A DNA stretch of 64,000 bases, from the NCBI RefSeq assembly GCF_000621125.1, contig NZ_JHZC01000009.1, positions 62,001 to 126,000 of the forward strand, given 5' to 3'. Position 1 is the stretch's first letter, and each line of letters opens with the position of its first letter. The DNA comes from Maribacter antarcticus DSM 21422. Its GTDB lineage: Bacteria; Bacteroidota; Bacteroidia; Flavobacteriales; Flavobacteriaceae. Shown here piece by piece: positions 1 through 9,130 of this stretch. The position numbers and the translations under genes are program-made. The notes beneath the pieces are model-generated. The model searched no databases. It was not told where the DNA came from and saw only the letters and a program-made list of their open reading frames with translations.

Positions 1-45
1 ACAACCATTGCAGGTCATTCCGTGTATGTGATAGGTGTGTTTCAT
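1..45 (-). CDS. HMA-domain protein, N-terminus only (cut by window edge)
   Basis: Reading the minus strand from position 45 gives an ATG followed by 14 codons, MKHTYHIHGMTCNGC, then the window ends. GMTCxxC is the copper-binding loop of heavy-metal-associated (HMA) domains. The start lies 16 bases past the stop of the metal-binding lipoprotein gene, so it is probably the next gene of the same efflux operon. It could be a small CopZ-like chaperone or the N-terminus of a P-type ATPase; the sequence seen cannot decide. Confidence 0.7.
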   Translation of the reverse strand, partial: MKHTYHIHGMTCNGC

Positions 46-61
46 TTGATGTTTTTAAAGT

Positions 62-322
62 CTATTCGTGTTTGTGTCCATTTGCTTTATGGTCTTCATT
101 TTTTACGAGTGCCATTCCACAAGTGTCGCATTTTCCTTCTTTATCACTGCCACTATCTTTACAATGCATTGGACATACATAAGTAGATGTGTATTCGGTT
201 CCTTGTTCTTCAGTTATTTCCGTTGGTTGCGTTTTTATTTCTGCTTTGTTGTCTTTACACGACACCATTGTTACTAATGCTAGTACTACCATTCCTGTGA
301 AAATTAATTTGAGACTTTTCAT
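62..322 (-). CDS. Small lipoprotein with heavy-metal-binding (HMBD-type) domain
   Basis: An 86-residue protein with a lipoprotein signal (hydrophobic residues 4-20, lipobox-like VSC near residue 22). A compact metal-binding module follows, with YVCPMHC around residue 48 and CDTCGMAL around residue 65; the CPMH...CxxCGM pattern is that of the heavy-metal-binding domain often found at the N-terminus of CusB-type adaptors. The tail is His-rich (HKANGHKHE). Here the domain stands alone: the stop codon is clear and no adaptor domain follows. It lies 10 bases after the TolC-like gene. It probably binds Cu(I)/Ag(I) in the periplasm for the efflux pump. The metal is inferred from the context. Confidence 0.8.
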   Translation of the reverse strand: MKSLKLIFTGMVVLALVTMVSCKDNKAEIKTQPTEITEEQGTEYTSTYVCPMHCKDSGSDKEGKCDTCGMALVKNEDHKANGHKHE

Positions 323-332
323 TGTTATGTGT

Positions 333-1553
333 TTATTGAGTTATTAAATAATTGACTACTGCACTCTGCAAATAGTATGTTGTTACAGCACTTATTTGAT
401 TGATTTGAAACTTTAGTTGTAGCTCCTGGATATCAAGAATATCAATAAAATCAATAGTACCAGTTTCGTAATTTTTGATAAGAATTTCTTCGGCATCATT
501 TGCTTGTTTCAAATTCTTTTCTTGTGTATTGTATTTAATTCTAGCCTGATTGCGTTGTGATATCGCTTTAGCGAAAGCGGATTCCAAAACATTCAACTGC
601 TGCTTTTTTTGCATCTCAATTTCTCTTTGACGCAATTCGTTTTGCTTTGTAATAGATGTATAGCGGTTGTTGAAGAGCGGAACGGTAACAGAAACCATAG
701 GCATTAAGATATCCTTACCGTTATCACTAAAATTCATATTAGCCCGTTCAGAAACTGGTAGATAATCTACACCAAAACCTATCATTGGCAAGCCTTCACG
801 TTGGTTCAACAATTCGGATTTTGAAACAGATTCGTAAAGTTTGTCGTATTTGAGCAGTTCTGGGTTGAGCGCTAATGCATCATAGCCAAAGACGATATCT
901 TCATCAGGCAATGGCAAAATAGTAACCGTTTCTACCAATATATCATATTCTCTATTCAACAATTTATTAAAAGCCGTCTGAATCCCAAATACCTGTTGCT
1001 CCAAAACTTCTTTTTCTTGAACTAATTCATTCTGCCGTATGTGTAATCGCAATACATCTACCGCTGATGCTTTACCAACGGCTATTGATGTTAGTGCTAG
1101 TTTTTCGTAAGTTTTCAATAATTGAATATTCTCGCCAAGTACCTTTTGTTGCGCTCTAACTCCATAAAGTTTGTAATAAATTTCGGCTACCGAGAGTGCC
1201 AATTTTCTTTTGGCAATGGTTATTTCTACATATTCAGCTTCAGCCATTGAAGTTGCATAATTTTCTCTAGCTGTAATAGTACCAAACCAAGGTAGCATCT
1301 GCCTAAAGCCAAACCGCGCACGCTGCGCTCCTGTTCTTGTTTCAGGTTCGCTTACAAAATAGCCTGCGTTAAATTCTGTATTCGGAATCCAGTCTACTTC
1401 ATTTACTTTTTCTTCAGCGATGTTGTACCGTAAATTAAAAGCCTGGATTTCTGGATTATTGCCGTTTGCTTCCTCGATATATGTCTGTAATTGTTGTGCT
1501 TTCGCAACAGCAGAAACAAACAAAAGACACATTATAATTTTTATATTTTTCAT
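333..1553 (-). CDS. TolC-family outer membrane factor of the metal efflux system (CusC/CzcC-like)
   Basis: A 406-residue protein with a cleavable signal peptide (residues 1-19, ending AKAQ). The rest is long alpha-helical segments typical of outer membrane efflux proteins, with the two-fold repeat of about 190 residues expected for the family. It would form the outer-membrane channel for the RND pump encoded just upstream. Its start overlaps the pump stop codon by 4 bases, which implies translational coupling. The length is normal for flavobacterial CusC/CzcC-like proteins. Metal specificity cannot be read from this protein itself. Confidence 0.85.
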   Translation of the reverse strand: MKNIKIIMCLLFVSAVAKAQQLQTYIEEANGNNPEIQAFNLRYNIAEEKVNEVDWIPNTEFNAGYFVSEPETRTGAQRARFGFRQMLPWFGTITARENYATSMAEAEYVEITIAKRKLALSVAEIYYKLYGVRAQQKVLGENIQLLKTYEKLALTSIAVGKASAVDVLRLHIRQNELVQEKEVLEQQVFGIQTAFNKLLNREYDILVETVTILPLPDEDIVFGYDALALNPELLKYDKLYESVSKSELLNQREGLPMIGFGVDYLPVSERANMNFSDNGKDILMPMVSVTVPLFNNRYTSITKQNELRQREIEMQKKQQLNVLESAFAKAISQRNQARIKYNTQEKNLKQANDAEEILIKNYETGTIDFIDILDIQELQLKFQINQISAVTTYYLQSAVVNYLITQ

Positions 1554-4500
1554 CTGTTTGCTCCTTTAAGTTGATATTCTTTCTTCCAGCTATATAGCAC
1601 AGGTAATAAGAAATAAGAAGTTATGTCGATAATCATCCCACCAAAAATGGGGATTGCCATAGGTATCATTATATCGCTTCCTTTTCCTGTAGATGTGAGT
1701 ATGGGTAACAGCGCCAGAATGGTTGTTACGGTTGTCATTAGACAAGGACGTATTCTCTTACCGGCAGCTTCCAAGGTTACCAATCGAATTCCTCTGTTGT
1801 CCTTTGGTTTTTCCCTGTCAAACGTCTGTTTGAGATAGGTTGCCATTACCACGCCGTCATCTGTAGCAATGCCAAAGAGCGCAATAAATCCAACCCAAAC
1901 CGCCACGCTTAAATTGATGGTTTTCATATTGAATAGGTCTCGCATATTTTCCCCAAATAGATTAAAATTAAAGAACCAATCTTGGCCATACAACCAAATC
2001 ATAATGAAACCACCTGCAAAAGCTATTGTAATCCCTGAAAATACCATAAGCGACGTGCTGACTGATTTAAACTGGAAATAAAGAATCAAGAAAATGATTA
2101 CAAGTGCCAGCGGAACGACAACAGAAAGTGTTTTCTCCGCTTGTAATTGATTTTCGTAGGTACCTGTAAATTGGTAACTGATTCCTTTAGGAACGATTAA
2201 ATCCCCACTAGCTATTCTTTGTTTAATCAAGTCCTGGGCACTTTCTACGACATCCACCTCGGCAAAACCGTCTAGCTTATCAAAAAGGACATAACCCACA
2301 AGGAAGGTGTCTTCACTTTTAATCACTTGCGGACCTTGTTCATAGCGAATATCTACCAACTCGCCTAAAGGAACAGGACTACCTTTTTCCACAGGCACAT
2401 AAATCTTTTTAAGGTCGTCTGGATTACTACGCAGCTCTCTAGGATACCGAACACGAACACCATAACGCTCACGACCTTCTACGGTTTGCGTCAATGGCAT
2501 ACCGCCTACAGCTACCTGAAGTACTTCCTGAACGTCCATAATCGAAATTCCGTATCGTGCTAGTTGCTCTCGTTTTATATCAATTAACAAATAGGGTTTA
2601 CCTACAATACGGTCTGCAAAAACAGCTTGTTCTTTAACGCCCTCAGATTGTTTTAACAATTCTTCTAATTGCAAACCAAAAGCTTCAATGGTTTTTAAAT
2701 CGCGCCCTTTCACTTTAATTCCCATAGGTGCTCGCATACCTGTTTGTAGCATTACAAGACGTGTCTCAATAGGTTGTAGCTTGGGCGCAGACGTTACTCC
2801 TGGGAATTTTGTCACTTTCACAATCTCATTCCAAATATCATCAGGACTATTTATTTTTGGTCGCCAGTTTCGGTAATATTCGCCATCATCATCAGGAATT
2901 AAGTCCTCACGAGTTGCATTTGTTTTTAGTTGAGATGCTTCATATTTTACATCATCATCGATTTCATTATTTGGGTTGATGATGAATTTATCATTTTTTA
3001 GCACAAACAATCCATGATCATTTATTTGATACCGTTGTCGCTCGCCTGCTTCATTCCGCATATGTTCAGATTTATACTGAATCATATTTTCATACATCGA
3101 TAACGGTGCAGGGTCGAGCGCAGATTCTGTTCGTCCAGCTTTCCCAACTACAGTTTCTATTTCAGGAATAGTGGCAACCGCCATATCGAGTTGTTGCAGT
3201 ACCCGCTTATTTTCTTCTACTCCTGCGTGTGGTAGAGAGGTGGGCATTAAAAGAAATGAACCTTCGTTAAGCGATGGCATAAATTCTTTACCAGTATTTC
3301 GCATTATAACCACTCCTAAGATCAACACCGTGGTTGGAATAATTAAAAATAGCAATCGGTTTTGAAGTGCCCAACGTAATATGTTGTCATAATACCTTTG
3401 GAAAATTGAAAACACACCGAGTAACCCAAAGCAGATAATCGCTACAAAAATTAGGTTCATTATGATGCTGCGGTCAAAACCAAGCGGTCGCCAATATTCA
3501 GCCAGTAAGACTACAATTGCAATGCAGGAAATGATGATATGAATTAGATTGGCTCTTTTTGTTGTAACAATATCCCTTATACTTAGTAGTGCAACCGCTC
3601 CATACCCTATTAAAACAAGCCCCAACCAATAGCCATAAATGACAGCACTGAAACCCAAAATAATGAGCAAACCGTTGAGAATGTATTTAAAACGTTCTCT
3701 AATATTCGTTTTCCTAAACAAGAAAGCTGCAAATGGCGGTATCAAGAAAAGTGCAATCACTAAGGCGGCAGAAAGCGCCATTGTTTTAGTAAATGCCAGC
3801 GGTCTGAATAATTTCCCTTCAGCACCTATCAATGTAAAAACCGGTATGAAACTAATGATGGTAGTCAAAACTGCTGTTAATATTGCTCCTGAAACTTCCG
3901 CAGTAGCATTGTAAACAATCTCATTAGTCGTGTATTCGATTCCGCTTTCTTTAAATCGTAATTTTTCATCCTCCAAATGCCGAATCATATTTTCGGCAAG
4001 TATGACACCAACATCTACTATAGTCCCAATGGCAATAGCAATACCAGAAAGTGCAACAATATTTGCATCTACATTGAATAGCTTCATCGCAATAAAAACC
4101 ATCAACACGGCAACAGGTAATAATCCTGAAATTAGGATGGATGCGCGTAGGTTAAACATCATCACGATGATAACCAGAATTGTAATTAGAATTTCAAGAG
4201 TTAGGGCTTCATTGAGCGTGTGAAGTGTTTCTTGAATGAGTTCTGTACGATCATAAAACGGCACAATGGTTACTTGTGACGTACGCCCATCTGCCAAAAC
4301 TTTAGTGGGTAATCCTGATGAAAGTTCCGTTATTTGGTCTTTCACATTATTAATCACTTCCATTGGGTTTGCACCGTAACGGGCCACAACGACACCACCC
4401 ACAACTTCAGCACCTTCTTTATCTAAAATACCACGTCTGGTTTGAGGCCCTAAATTTACTTTTGCGATATCCTTGATTCGTATAGAAGTGAAATTTTCTG

Positions 4501-5302
4501 AAGAAACTACGGCATTTTCAATGTCAGCCACAGATTTCACATAACCCAAACCACGAACTAAATATTCTACTTGATTTATTTCCAAGGTCTGCGCCCCAAT
4601 ATCTTGGTTGCTTTCCTTTACCGCTTTTACAACATCGCTTAACCCAATAGTGTATTGGCGCATTTTTTCAGGGTCAACATCCACTTGATATTCCTGAACA
4701 TAACCGCCTATAGAGGCAACTTCTGAAACACCACTTGCCGAGGATAATCCATATTTTACGTAATAGTCTTGAATGCTACGCAGCTCCTGTAAATCCCAGC
4801 CGCCAGTTACATTTCCTTCTTCATCACGCCCTTCTAAAGTGTACCAATATATTTGCCCTAAACCTGTGGCATCGGGTCCTAAAGATGGGTTTATACCATC
4901 TGGTAATAGGTTAGCTGGTAGTGAATTTAGCTTCTCTAAAATCAGACTACGAGACCAGTAAAAATCGATATCTTCTTCAAAAATGATATAAATACTGGAA
5001 AAACCAAACATAGAAGAACTACGAATTGTTTTTACTCCAGGAATACCAAGTAATGAAGTCGTTAAAGGATACGTAATTTGGTCTTCAATATCTTGTGGTG
5101 AACGACCTTGCCACTTGGTAAAAACGATTTGCTGGTTTTCCCCAATATCTGGAATGGCATCTACTGCAACAGGATTAGAAGGTAGAAAACCGGTATCCCA
5201 ACCAAAAGGTGCGTTTACTATGCCCCAAGCTATAAATAGGGTGAGCATTAAAACTGCAACGAGTTTGTTTTCTATAAGATATTTGATAGCTCTATTAAGC
5301 AT
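1550..5302 (-). CDS. cusA: CusA/CzcA-family heavy-metal efflux RND transporter
   Basis: A 1250-residue inner-membrane pump. RND signatures include a TM4 segment with the proton-relay Asp near residue 430 (GTIVDVGVI). The three methionines that carry Cu(I)/Ag(I) in E. coli CusA all have counterparts: LLMPTS near 684, PLSMYE near 736 and RLVMLQ near 852. This points to monovalent copper/silver rather than the divalent metals of CzcA. The protein is about 200 residues longer than E. coli CusA: there are extra hydrophobic segments around residues 555-650 and an insertion of about 65 residues between the second and third Met, which contains an acidic DDDGEYYRNW stretch. It forms an operon with the TolC-like gene. 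No periplasmic adaptor (CusB) gene lies next to it inside this window. Confidence 0.9.
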   Translation of the reverse strand: MLNRAIKYLIENKLVAVLMLTLFIAWGIVNAPFGWDTGFLPSNPVAVDAIPDIGENQQIVFTKWQGRSPQDIEDQITYPLTTSLLGIPGVKTIRSSSMFGFSSIYIIFEEDIDFYWSRSLILEKLNSLPANLLPDGINPSLGPDATGLGQIYWYTLEGRDEEGNVTGGWDLQELRSIQDYYVKYGLSSASGVSEVASIGGYVQEYQVDVDPEKMRQYTIGLSDVVKAVKESNQDIGAQTLEINQVEYLVRGLGYVKSVADIENAVVSSENFTSIRIKDIAKVNLGPQTRRGILDKEGAEVVGGVVVARYGANPMEVINNVKDQITELSSGLPTKVLADGRTSQVTIVPFYDRTELIQETLHTLNEALTLEILITILVIIVMMFNLRASILISGLLPVAVLMVFIAMKLFNVDANIVALSGIAIAIGTIVDVGVILAENMIRHLEDEKLRFKESGIEYTTNEIVYNATAEVSGAILTAVLTTIISFIPVFTLIGAEGKLFRPLAFTKTMALSAALVIALFLIPPFAAFLFRKTNIRERFKYILNGLLIILGFSAVIYGYWLGLVLIGYGAVALLSIRDIVTTKRANLIHIIISCIAIVVLLAEYWRPLGFDRSIIMNLIFVAIICFGLLGVFSIFQRYYDNILRWALQNRLLFLIIPTTVLILGVVIMRNTGKEFMPSLNEGSFLLMPTSLPHAGVEENKRVLQQLDMAVATIPEIETVVGKAGRTESALDPAPLSMYENMIQYKSEHMRNEAGERQRYQINDHGLFVLKNDKFIINPNNEIDDDVKYEASQLKTNATREDLIPDDDGEYYRNWRPKINSPDDIWNEIVKVTKFPGVTSAPKLQPIETRLVMLQTGMRAPMGIKVKGRDLKTIEAFGLQLEELLKQSEGVKEQAVFADRIVGKPYLLIDIKREQLARYGISIMDVQEVLQVAVGGMPLTQTVEGRERYGVRVRYPRELRSNPDDLKKIYVPVEKGSPVPLGELVDIRYEQGPQVIKSEDTFLVGYVLFDKLDGFAEVDVVESAQDLIKQRIASGDLIVPKGISYQFTGTYENQLQAEKTLSVVVPLALVIIFLILYFQFKSVSTSLMVFSGITIAFAGGFIMIWLYGQDWFFNFNLFGENMRDLFNMKTINLSVAVWVGFIALFGIATDDGVVMATYLKQTFDREKPKDNRGIRLVTLEAAGKRIRPCLMTTVTTILALLPILTSTGKGSDIMIPMAIPIFGGMIIDITSYFLLPVLYSWKKEYQLKGANR

Positions 5303-5419
5303 ATAGTTTGATAATTAAGCAGTTATGAAAGGAATGAAATTCTGGAATACAGAAAAACAAACGCAACAAATTCAGCCCTCAACGGAAGAACCATAGGGCA
5401 AAAGGAGTACTGTTAAAAA

Positions 5420-5842
5420 TCAAATTAAGAAGGACTGATCTAGGATATGGATATCCCGTATCAGCGGAGGTGGGGAGTAGTCTTTAAATGGGATTACGTT
5501 TGAATCAAAACCCTCAAACAAATTAATATAGGAGATTGCAAAAGAAGTAATAAATACCTGTTGTTCGAAAGTAAATTGGTCAAAAGCAATTTTAACGTCG
5601 TCTAGACCTTCAATAACAATTTCTACATCTGAACAGCAATTCATTTCCATGTCCATTACAGCACATTCGCTAGACGATTTGGACATTTTCGCTTTCATCA
5701 TGCAAGTATCTGCGGTATCAAAAAGGCTATAATCTACCAAGTGGTCACCGCAGTAATGTATATTCAACGAAAAAGACATCGTTGAGAATAGCACCAATAG
5801 CGCCATTAACAAAGACATTATTTTATGTAACACATTATTCAC
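5420..5842 (-). CDS. HYC_CC_PP family protein (metal-locus-associated)
   Basis: A small exported protein with the three marks that name the family: HYC after the signal segment (NIHYCGDHL), CC in the middle (EMNCCSDVE) and PP near the end (YSPPPLI). Several more Cys and Met residues lie between them. Proteins of this kind sit beside copper/heavy-metal efflux genes in Flavobacteriia; their biochemical role is not established, and metal sensing or binding is an inference. The frame is open to 5872, but I prefer the GTG at 5842. It gives a family-like N-terminus (short HK-containing n-region, then LLMALLVLF), and a perfect -7 element TATATTTG lies inside the longer version. The ATG at 5818 is an alternative. 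Confidence 0.75.
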   Translation of the reverse strand: MNNVLHKIMSLLMALLVLFSTMSFSLNIHYCGDHLVDYSLFDTADTCMMKAKMSKSSSECAVMDMEMNCCSDVEIVIEGLDDVKIAFDQFTFEQQVFITSFAISYINLFEGFDSNVIPFKDYSPPPLIRDIHILDQSFLI

Positions 5843-5846
5843 AGTA

Positions 5847-5854
5847 CAAATATA
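5847..5854 (-). promoter_or_regulatory. Candidate -7 promoter element of the HYC_CC_PP gene
   Basis: The minus strand reads TATATTTG here, a perfect match to the Bacteroidota TAnnTTTG element, exactly 4 bases before the GTG at 5842. No TTG lies 17-23 bases upstream; the nearest one is 15 bases away. If it is used, the transcript would start at or next to the start codon. Confidence 0.4.
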
Positions 5855-5907
5855 CCGTTTTTCAATTTCCAATATATAGAGTTAACGAATAATTAAGGTG
5901 ATTAGTA

Positions 5908-5938
5908 TTGTTAGTTTCTGCATAAAAATCGACTTTTG
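5908..5938 (+). promoter_or_regulatory. Candidate promoter of the GAF-domain gene
   Basis: TTG at 5908-5910, a 20-base spacer, and GACTTTTG at 5931-5938. The second box differs from TAnnTTTG at its first base only. The spacing is right for the Bacteroidota primary sigma factor. The gene starts 23 bases downstream. Confidence 0.45.
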
Positions 5939-5961
5939 ACACACATTTTCAAAAAAAACTC

Positions 5962-6411
5962 ATGTTAGACAGCCTACGTTCTCAAATAACTGCCATAACC
6001 CATTCGGCAGCCAAAACAGACACTAAACTTCAAGAGATTTGTACTCTACTTAAAGAAAACGTTACTCATTATGATTGGGTTGGGTTTTATTTTAGAAACG
6101 GTGATAAAGAGGAACTAAAGCTAGGACCCTACGCCGGTGCTCCAACAAATCACACTCTCATCCCATTTGGGAAAGGTATTTGTGGCCAAGTTGCGGTAAG
6201 CAATCAAAATTTTGTAGTGCCTGATGTAATGGCACAGAACAACTATATTGCCTGTAGCATTACCGTAAAGGCTGAAATTGTGGTACCACTCTTCGTAAAC
6301 GGTGTAAATATTGGCCAAATAGACATTGATTCCAACACGCCAGATCCATTTACCAAATCTGATGAGCGCTTTTTGGAATTTGTAAATGCCCAAGTTGCCC
6401 AGATTCTTTAA
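5962..6411 (+). CDS. GAF-domain protein resembling free methionine-(R)-sulfoxide reductase
   Basis: A 149-residue single GAF domain with the fRMsr (MsrC) framework: WVGFYF near 39, IPFGKGICG at 67-75, YIACS near 95-99, and QIDIDS near 119-124. fRMsr reduces free Met-R-sulfoxide using a catalytic Cys (E. coli C118) and resolving Cys C84, with C94 nearby. Here C98 matches C118 and C74 matches C94 with identical spacing, but the C84 position is His64, and the Asp after the catalytic Cys is Ser. It may therefore use another reductant partner, or be a ligand-binding relic. It lies just before purH, as in many Flavobacteriia. Confidence 0.75.
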   Translation: MLDSLRSQITAITHSAAKTDTKLQEICTLLKENVTHYDWVGFYFRNGDKEELKLGPYAGAPTNHTLIPFGKGICGQVAVSNQNFVVPDVMAQNNYIACSITVKAEIVVPLFVNGVNIGQIDIDSNTPDPFTKSDERFLEFVNAQVAQIL

Positions 6412-6463
6412 AACTTTCTCTTATTTGTTGATAACCTAAATCAAAATACCGCCTTAAAAAAAT

Positions 6464-6471
6464 TACTTTTG
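6464..6471 (+). promoter_or_regulatory. Candidate -7 element of purH
   Basis: TACTTTTG is a perfect TAnnTTTG match, 30 bases before the purH ATG. No TTG occurs at the expected -33 distance, so the call rests on the -7 box alone. Confidence 0.45.
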
Positions 6472-6501
6472 TGTGTATACTACTAACCACAAGCACATCA
6501 A

Positions 6502-8034
6502 ATGAGCACTGTTAAAAAAGCGACTTCTGCCCTAATTTCTGTATTTCACAAAGACGGGTTAGAACCCATCGTTAAAAAATTCCAAGAACTTGGTATTACC
6601 ATCTATTCTACAGGCGGTACTGAGAAATTCATTACGGATTTGGGCATCCCTGTTATACCGGTTGAGGACGTAACCAGCTACCCATCGATTTTAGGCGGAC
6701 GGGTAAAAACGTTACACCCAAAAGTTTTTGGTGGTATTTTAAACCGGCAAGACAATGAGAGCGATGCAGCCCAATTGGCCCAATTTGATATTCCACAGTT
6801 GGATATTGTCATCGTTGATTTGTACCCCTTTGAAAAAACGGTAGCTAGTGGAGCATCCGAACAAAATATCATAGAAAAAATTGATATCGGCGGAATTTCA
6901 TTGATTCGTGCAGCGGCCAAAAACTTTAAGGATGTGCTCTGTGTTTCTTCTATGGAGGATTACTCAGATTTTCTAGATGTGATTTCTAACGGAAACGGCA
7001 GCAGCACTTTGGAAAATCGAAAACGTTTTGCAGCAAAATCTTTCAACGTTTCCTCGCATTATGACACTGCTATCTTTAACTATTTTAACAAAAGGCATGG
7101 AACAGCTGCGCTAAAAATCAGTGAGACCAATGGAAAAGTATTACGTTACGGGGAAAACCCACATCAAAAAGGTTTTTTCTTTGGTGATTTCGATGCGATG
7201 TTCTCCAAATTACATGGTAAAGAACTCTCTTACAACAACTTGTTGGATGTAGATGCAGCGGTAAATCTAATGGGTGAGTTTAAGAACGATGCGCCTACAT
7301 TTGCAATTCTTAAACACAATAACGCCTGTGGTTTAGCGCAACGAGAAACACTTCATCAAGCGTATATAGATGCCTTGGCAGGCGACCCTGTTTCCGCCTT
7401 TGGAGGCGTACTCATTAGCAATAAGGAAATAGATAAAGCGACAGCCGAAGAAATACACCAACTGTTTTGCGAAGTAGTCATAGCCCCTAGCTATGCGGCA
7501 GATGCATTAGAACTATTAAAAGGCAAGAAAAACAGAATCATCCTGATACAGAATGAAACTGAAATGCCAGAAATGCTGGTGAGAACGTGTTTAAATGGAA
7601 TGCTGCTCCAAGACAAGGATTATAAAACTGACGGCCTAGAAGACCTTAGTTATGTTACAGAAAATAAGCCAAACCCACAAGAGCTAGAAGACCTTTTGTT
7701 TGCATCAAAACTATGTAAACATACGAAGTCCAATACTATTATTTTGGCAAAGAACAAACAACTATGTGCCAGCGGTACAGGACAAACTTCTCGCGTAGAT
7801 GCTTTGAACCAAGCAATTCACAAGGCACAATCATTTAAATTCGATTTAAAAGGTGCAGTTATGGCCAGTGATGCTTTCTTCCCATTCCCTGATTGTGTCG
7901 AAATAGCAGACAAAGCAGGTGTTACCAGTGTGATACAGCCAGGAGGCTCTATTAAAGATCAATTGAGTGTAGATTATTGCAATGAGAACGGAATTTCTAT
8001 GGTGATGACAGGTACACGTCATTTTAAGCATTAA
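6502..8034 (+). CDS. purH: Bifunctional AICAR formyltransferase / IMP cyclohydrolase
   Basis: A 510-residue cytosolic enzyme for the last two steps of de novo purine synthesis: formylation of AICAR with 10-formyl-THF, then ring closure to IMP. The N-terminal MGS-like cyclohydrolase domain (residues 1-190) has the STGGTEKF and GGRVKTLHP motifs. The C-terminal transformylase domain has RYGENPHQ near 217, the KHNNACG loop near 271 and a FPFPDCVE segment near 455. The length is usual for the family. A 90-base gap separates it from the GAF gene, and mreB follows after 56 bases. Confidence 0.97.
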   Translation: MSTVKKATSALISVFHKDGLEPIVKKFQELGITIYSTGGTEKFITDLGIPVIPVEDVTSYPSILGGRVKTLHPKVFGGILNRQDNESDAAQLAQFDIPQLDIVIVDLYPFEKTVASGASEQNIIEKIDIGGISLIRAAAKNFKDVLCVSSMEDYSDFLDVISNGNGSSTLENRKRFAAKSFNVSSHYDTAIFNYFNKRHGTAALKISETNGKVLRYGENPHQKGFFFGDFDAMFSKLHGKELSYNNLLDVDAAVNLMGEFKNDAPTFAILKHNNACGLAQRETLHQAYIDALAGDPVSAFGGVLISNKEIDKATAEEIHQLFCEVVIAPSYAADALELLKGKKNRIILIQNETEMPEMLVRTCLNGMLLQDKDYKTDGLEDLSYVTENKPNPQELEDLLFASKLCKHTKSNTIILAKNKQLCASGTGQTSRVDALNQAIHKAQSFKFDLKGAVMASDAFFPFPDCVEIADKAGVTSVIQPGGSIKDQLSVDYCNENGISMVMTGTRHFKH

Positions 8035-8090
8035 TTTTACTACTTTTACTTATGAAATATACCTATTTATCCATAACCAAATATTAATCT

Positions 8091-9119
8091 ATGGGATTTT
8101 TTGATTTCTTGACCGAGGAAATAGCCATTGACCTAGGTACTGCTAACACCCTTATCATTCATAACGACAAAGTGGTAGTCGATAGCCCATCCATTGTAGC
8201 TAGGGATAGAATTAGTGGAAAAATCATTGCTGTTGGCAGAGAGGCAAGTCTGATGCAGGGGAAAACCCATGAAAATATAAAGACTATTCGTCCACTAAAA
8301 GACGGCGTAATTGCTGATTTTGATGCTTCGGAAAAGATGATTAACATGTTCATCAAGAATATTCCCGCATTAAAGAAAAAATGGTTTCCACCTGCCTTGC
8401 GTATGGTTATTTGTATTCCCTCTGGAATTACCGAGGTAGAGATGCGAGCCGTAAAGGAATCCGCAGAACGCGTAAACGGTAAAGAAGTGTATCTGATACA
8501 CGAACCTATGGCGGCAGCTATAGGTATTGGATTAGATATTATGCAGCCCAAAGGAAATATGATTGTAGATATTGGAGGTGGTACTACTGAAATTGCAGTA
8601 ATTGCGCTAGGCGGTATAGTTTGCGACAAATCCGTGAAAATTGCAGGTGATGTATTTACAAACGATATTATTTATTACATGCGTACCCAACATAACTTAT
8701 ATGTAGGGGAAACCACGGCAGAGGCCATAAAAATAGAAATAGGTTCTGCTACCGAAGATTTACAGTCACCACCAGATGAAAAATCTGTACAAGGACGAGA
8801 TTTATTAACAGGAAAACCGAAGCAAGTTCAGATTTCCTATAGGGAAATAGCAAAAGCGTTGGACAAGTCCATTTTACGTGTAGAAGATGCTGTAATGGAA
8901 ACCTTATCGCAAACACCACCGGAGTTGGCGGCTGACATTTACAATACGGGTATTTATTTAGCAGGAGGAGGCTCAATGTTACGTGGCTTGGATCGTAGGT
9001 TATCACAAAAGACAGACCTTCCAGTATATATTGCGGAAGATCCGCTTAGAGCAGTAGTTAGAGGAACCGGGATAGCACTAAAAAATCTGGAACGATATAA
9101 GAGCATCCTGATAAAATAA
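8091..9119 (+). CDS. mreB: Rod shape-determining actin-like protein MreB
   Basis: A 342-residue actin-fold ATPase that forms membrane-associated filaments and directs lateral peptidoglycan synthesis. The phosphate-1 loop is IDLGTANTLI near residue 13. VDIGGGTTEIAVI near residue 160 is the phosphate-2 loop, and LAGGGSMLRGLD near 290 completes the nucleotide site. The length is typical. It opens the elongasome operon mreB-mreC-mreD-mrdA-rodA; the 68-base gap to mreC holds a hairpin. Confidence 0.97.
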   Translation: MGFFDFLTEEIAIDLGTANTLIIHNDKVVVDSPSIVARDRISGKIIAVGREASLMQGKTHENIKTIRPLKDGVIADFDASEKMINMFIKNIPALKKKWFPPALRMVICIPSGITEVEMRAVKESAERVNGKEVYLIHEPMAAAIGIGLDIMQPKGNMIVDIGGGTTEIAVIALGGIVCDKSVKIAGDVFTNDIIYYMRTQHNLYVGETTAEAIKIEIGSATEDLQSPPDEKSVQGRDLLTGKPKQVQISYREIAKALDKSILRVEDAVMETLSQTPPELAADIYNTGIYLAGGGSMLRGLDRRLSQKTDLPVYIAEDPLRAVVRGTGIALKNLERYKSILIK

Positions 9120-9130
9120 TTTTAGTTGAG

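Noticed and set aside
5376..5396. Hairpin GCCCT ... AGGGC between cusA and the HYC_CC_PP gene
   Set aside because: Only five pairs around a long loop and no T-run; too weak to call a terminator.
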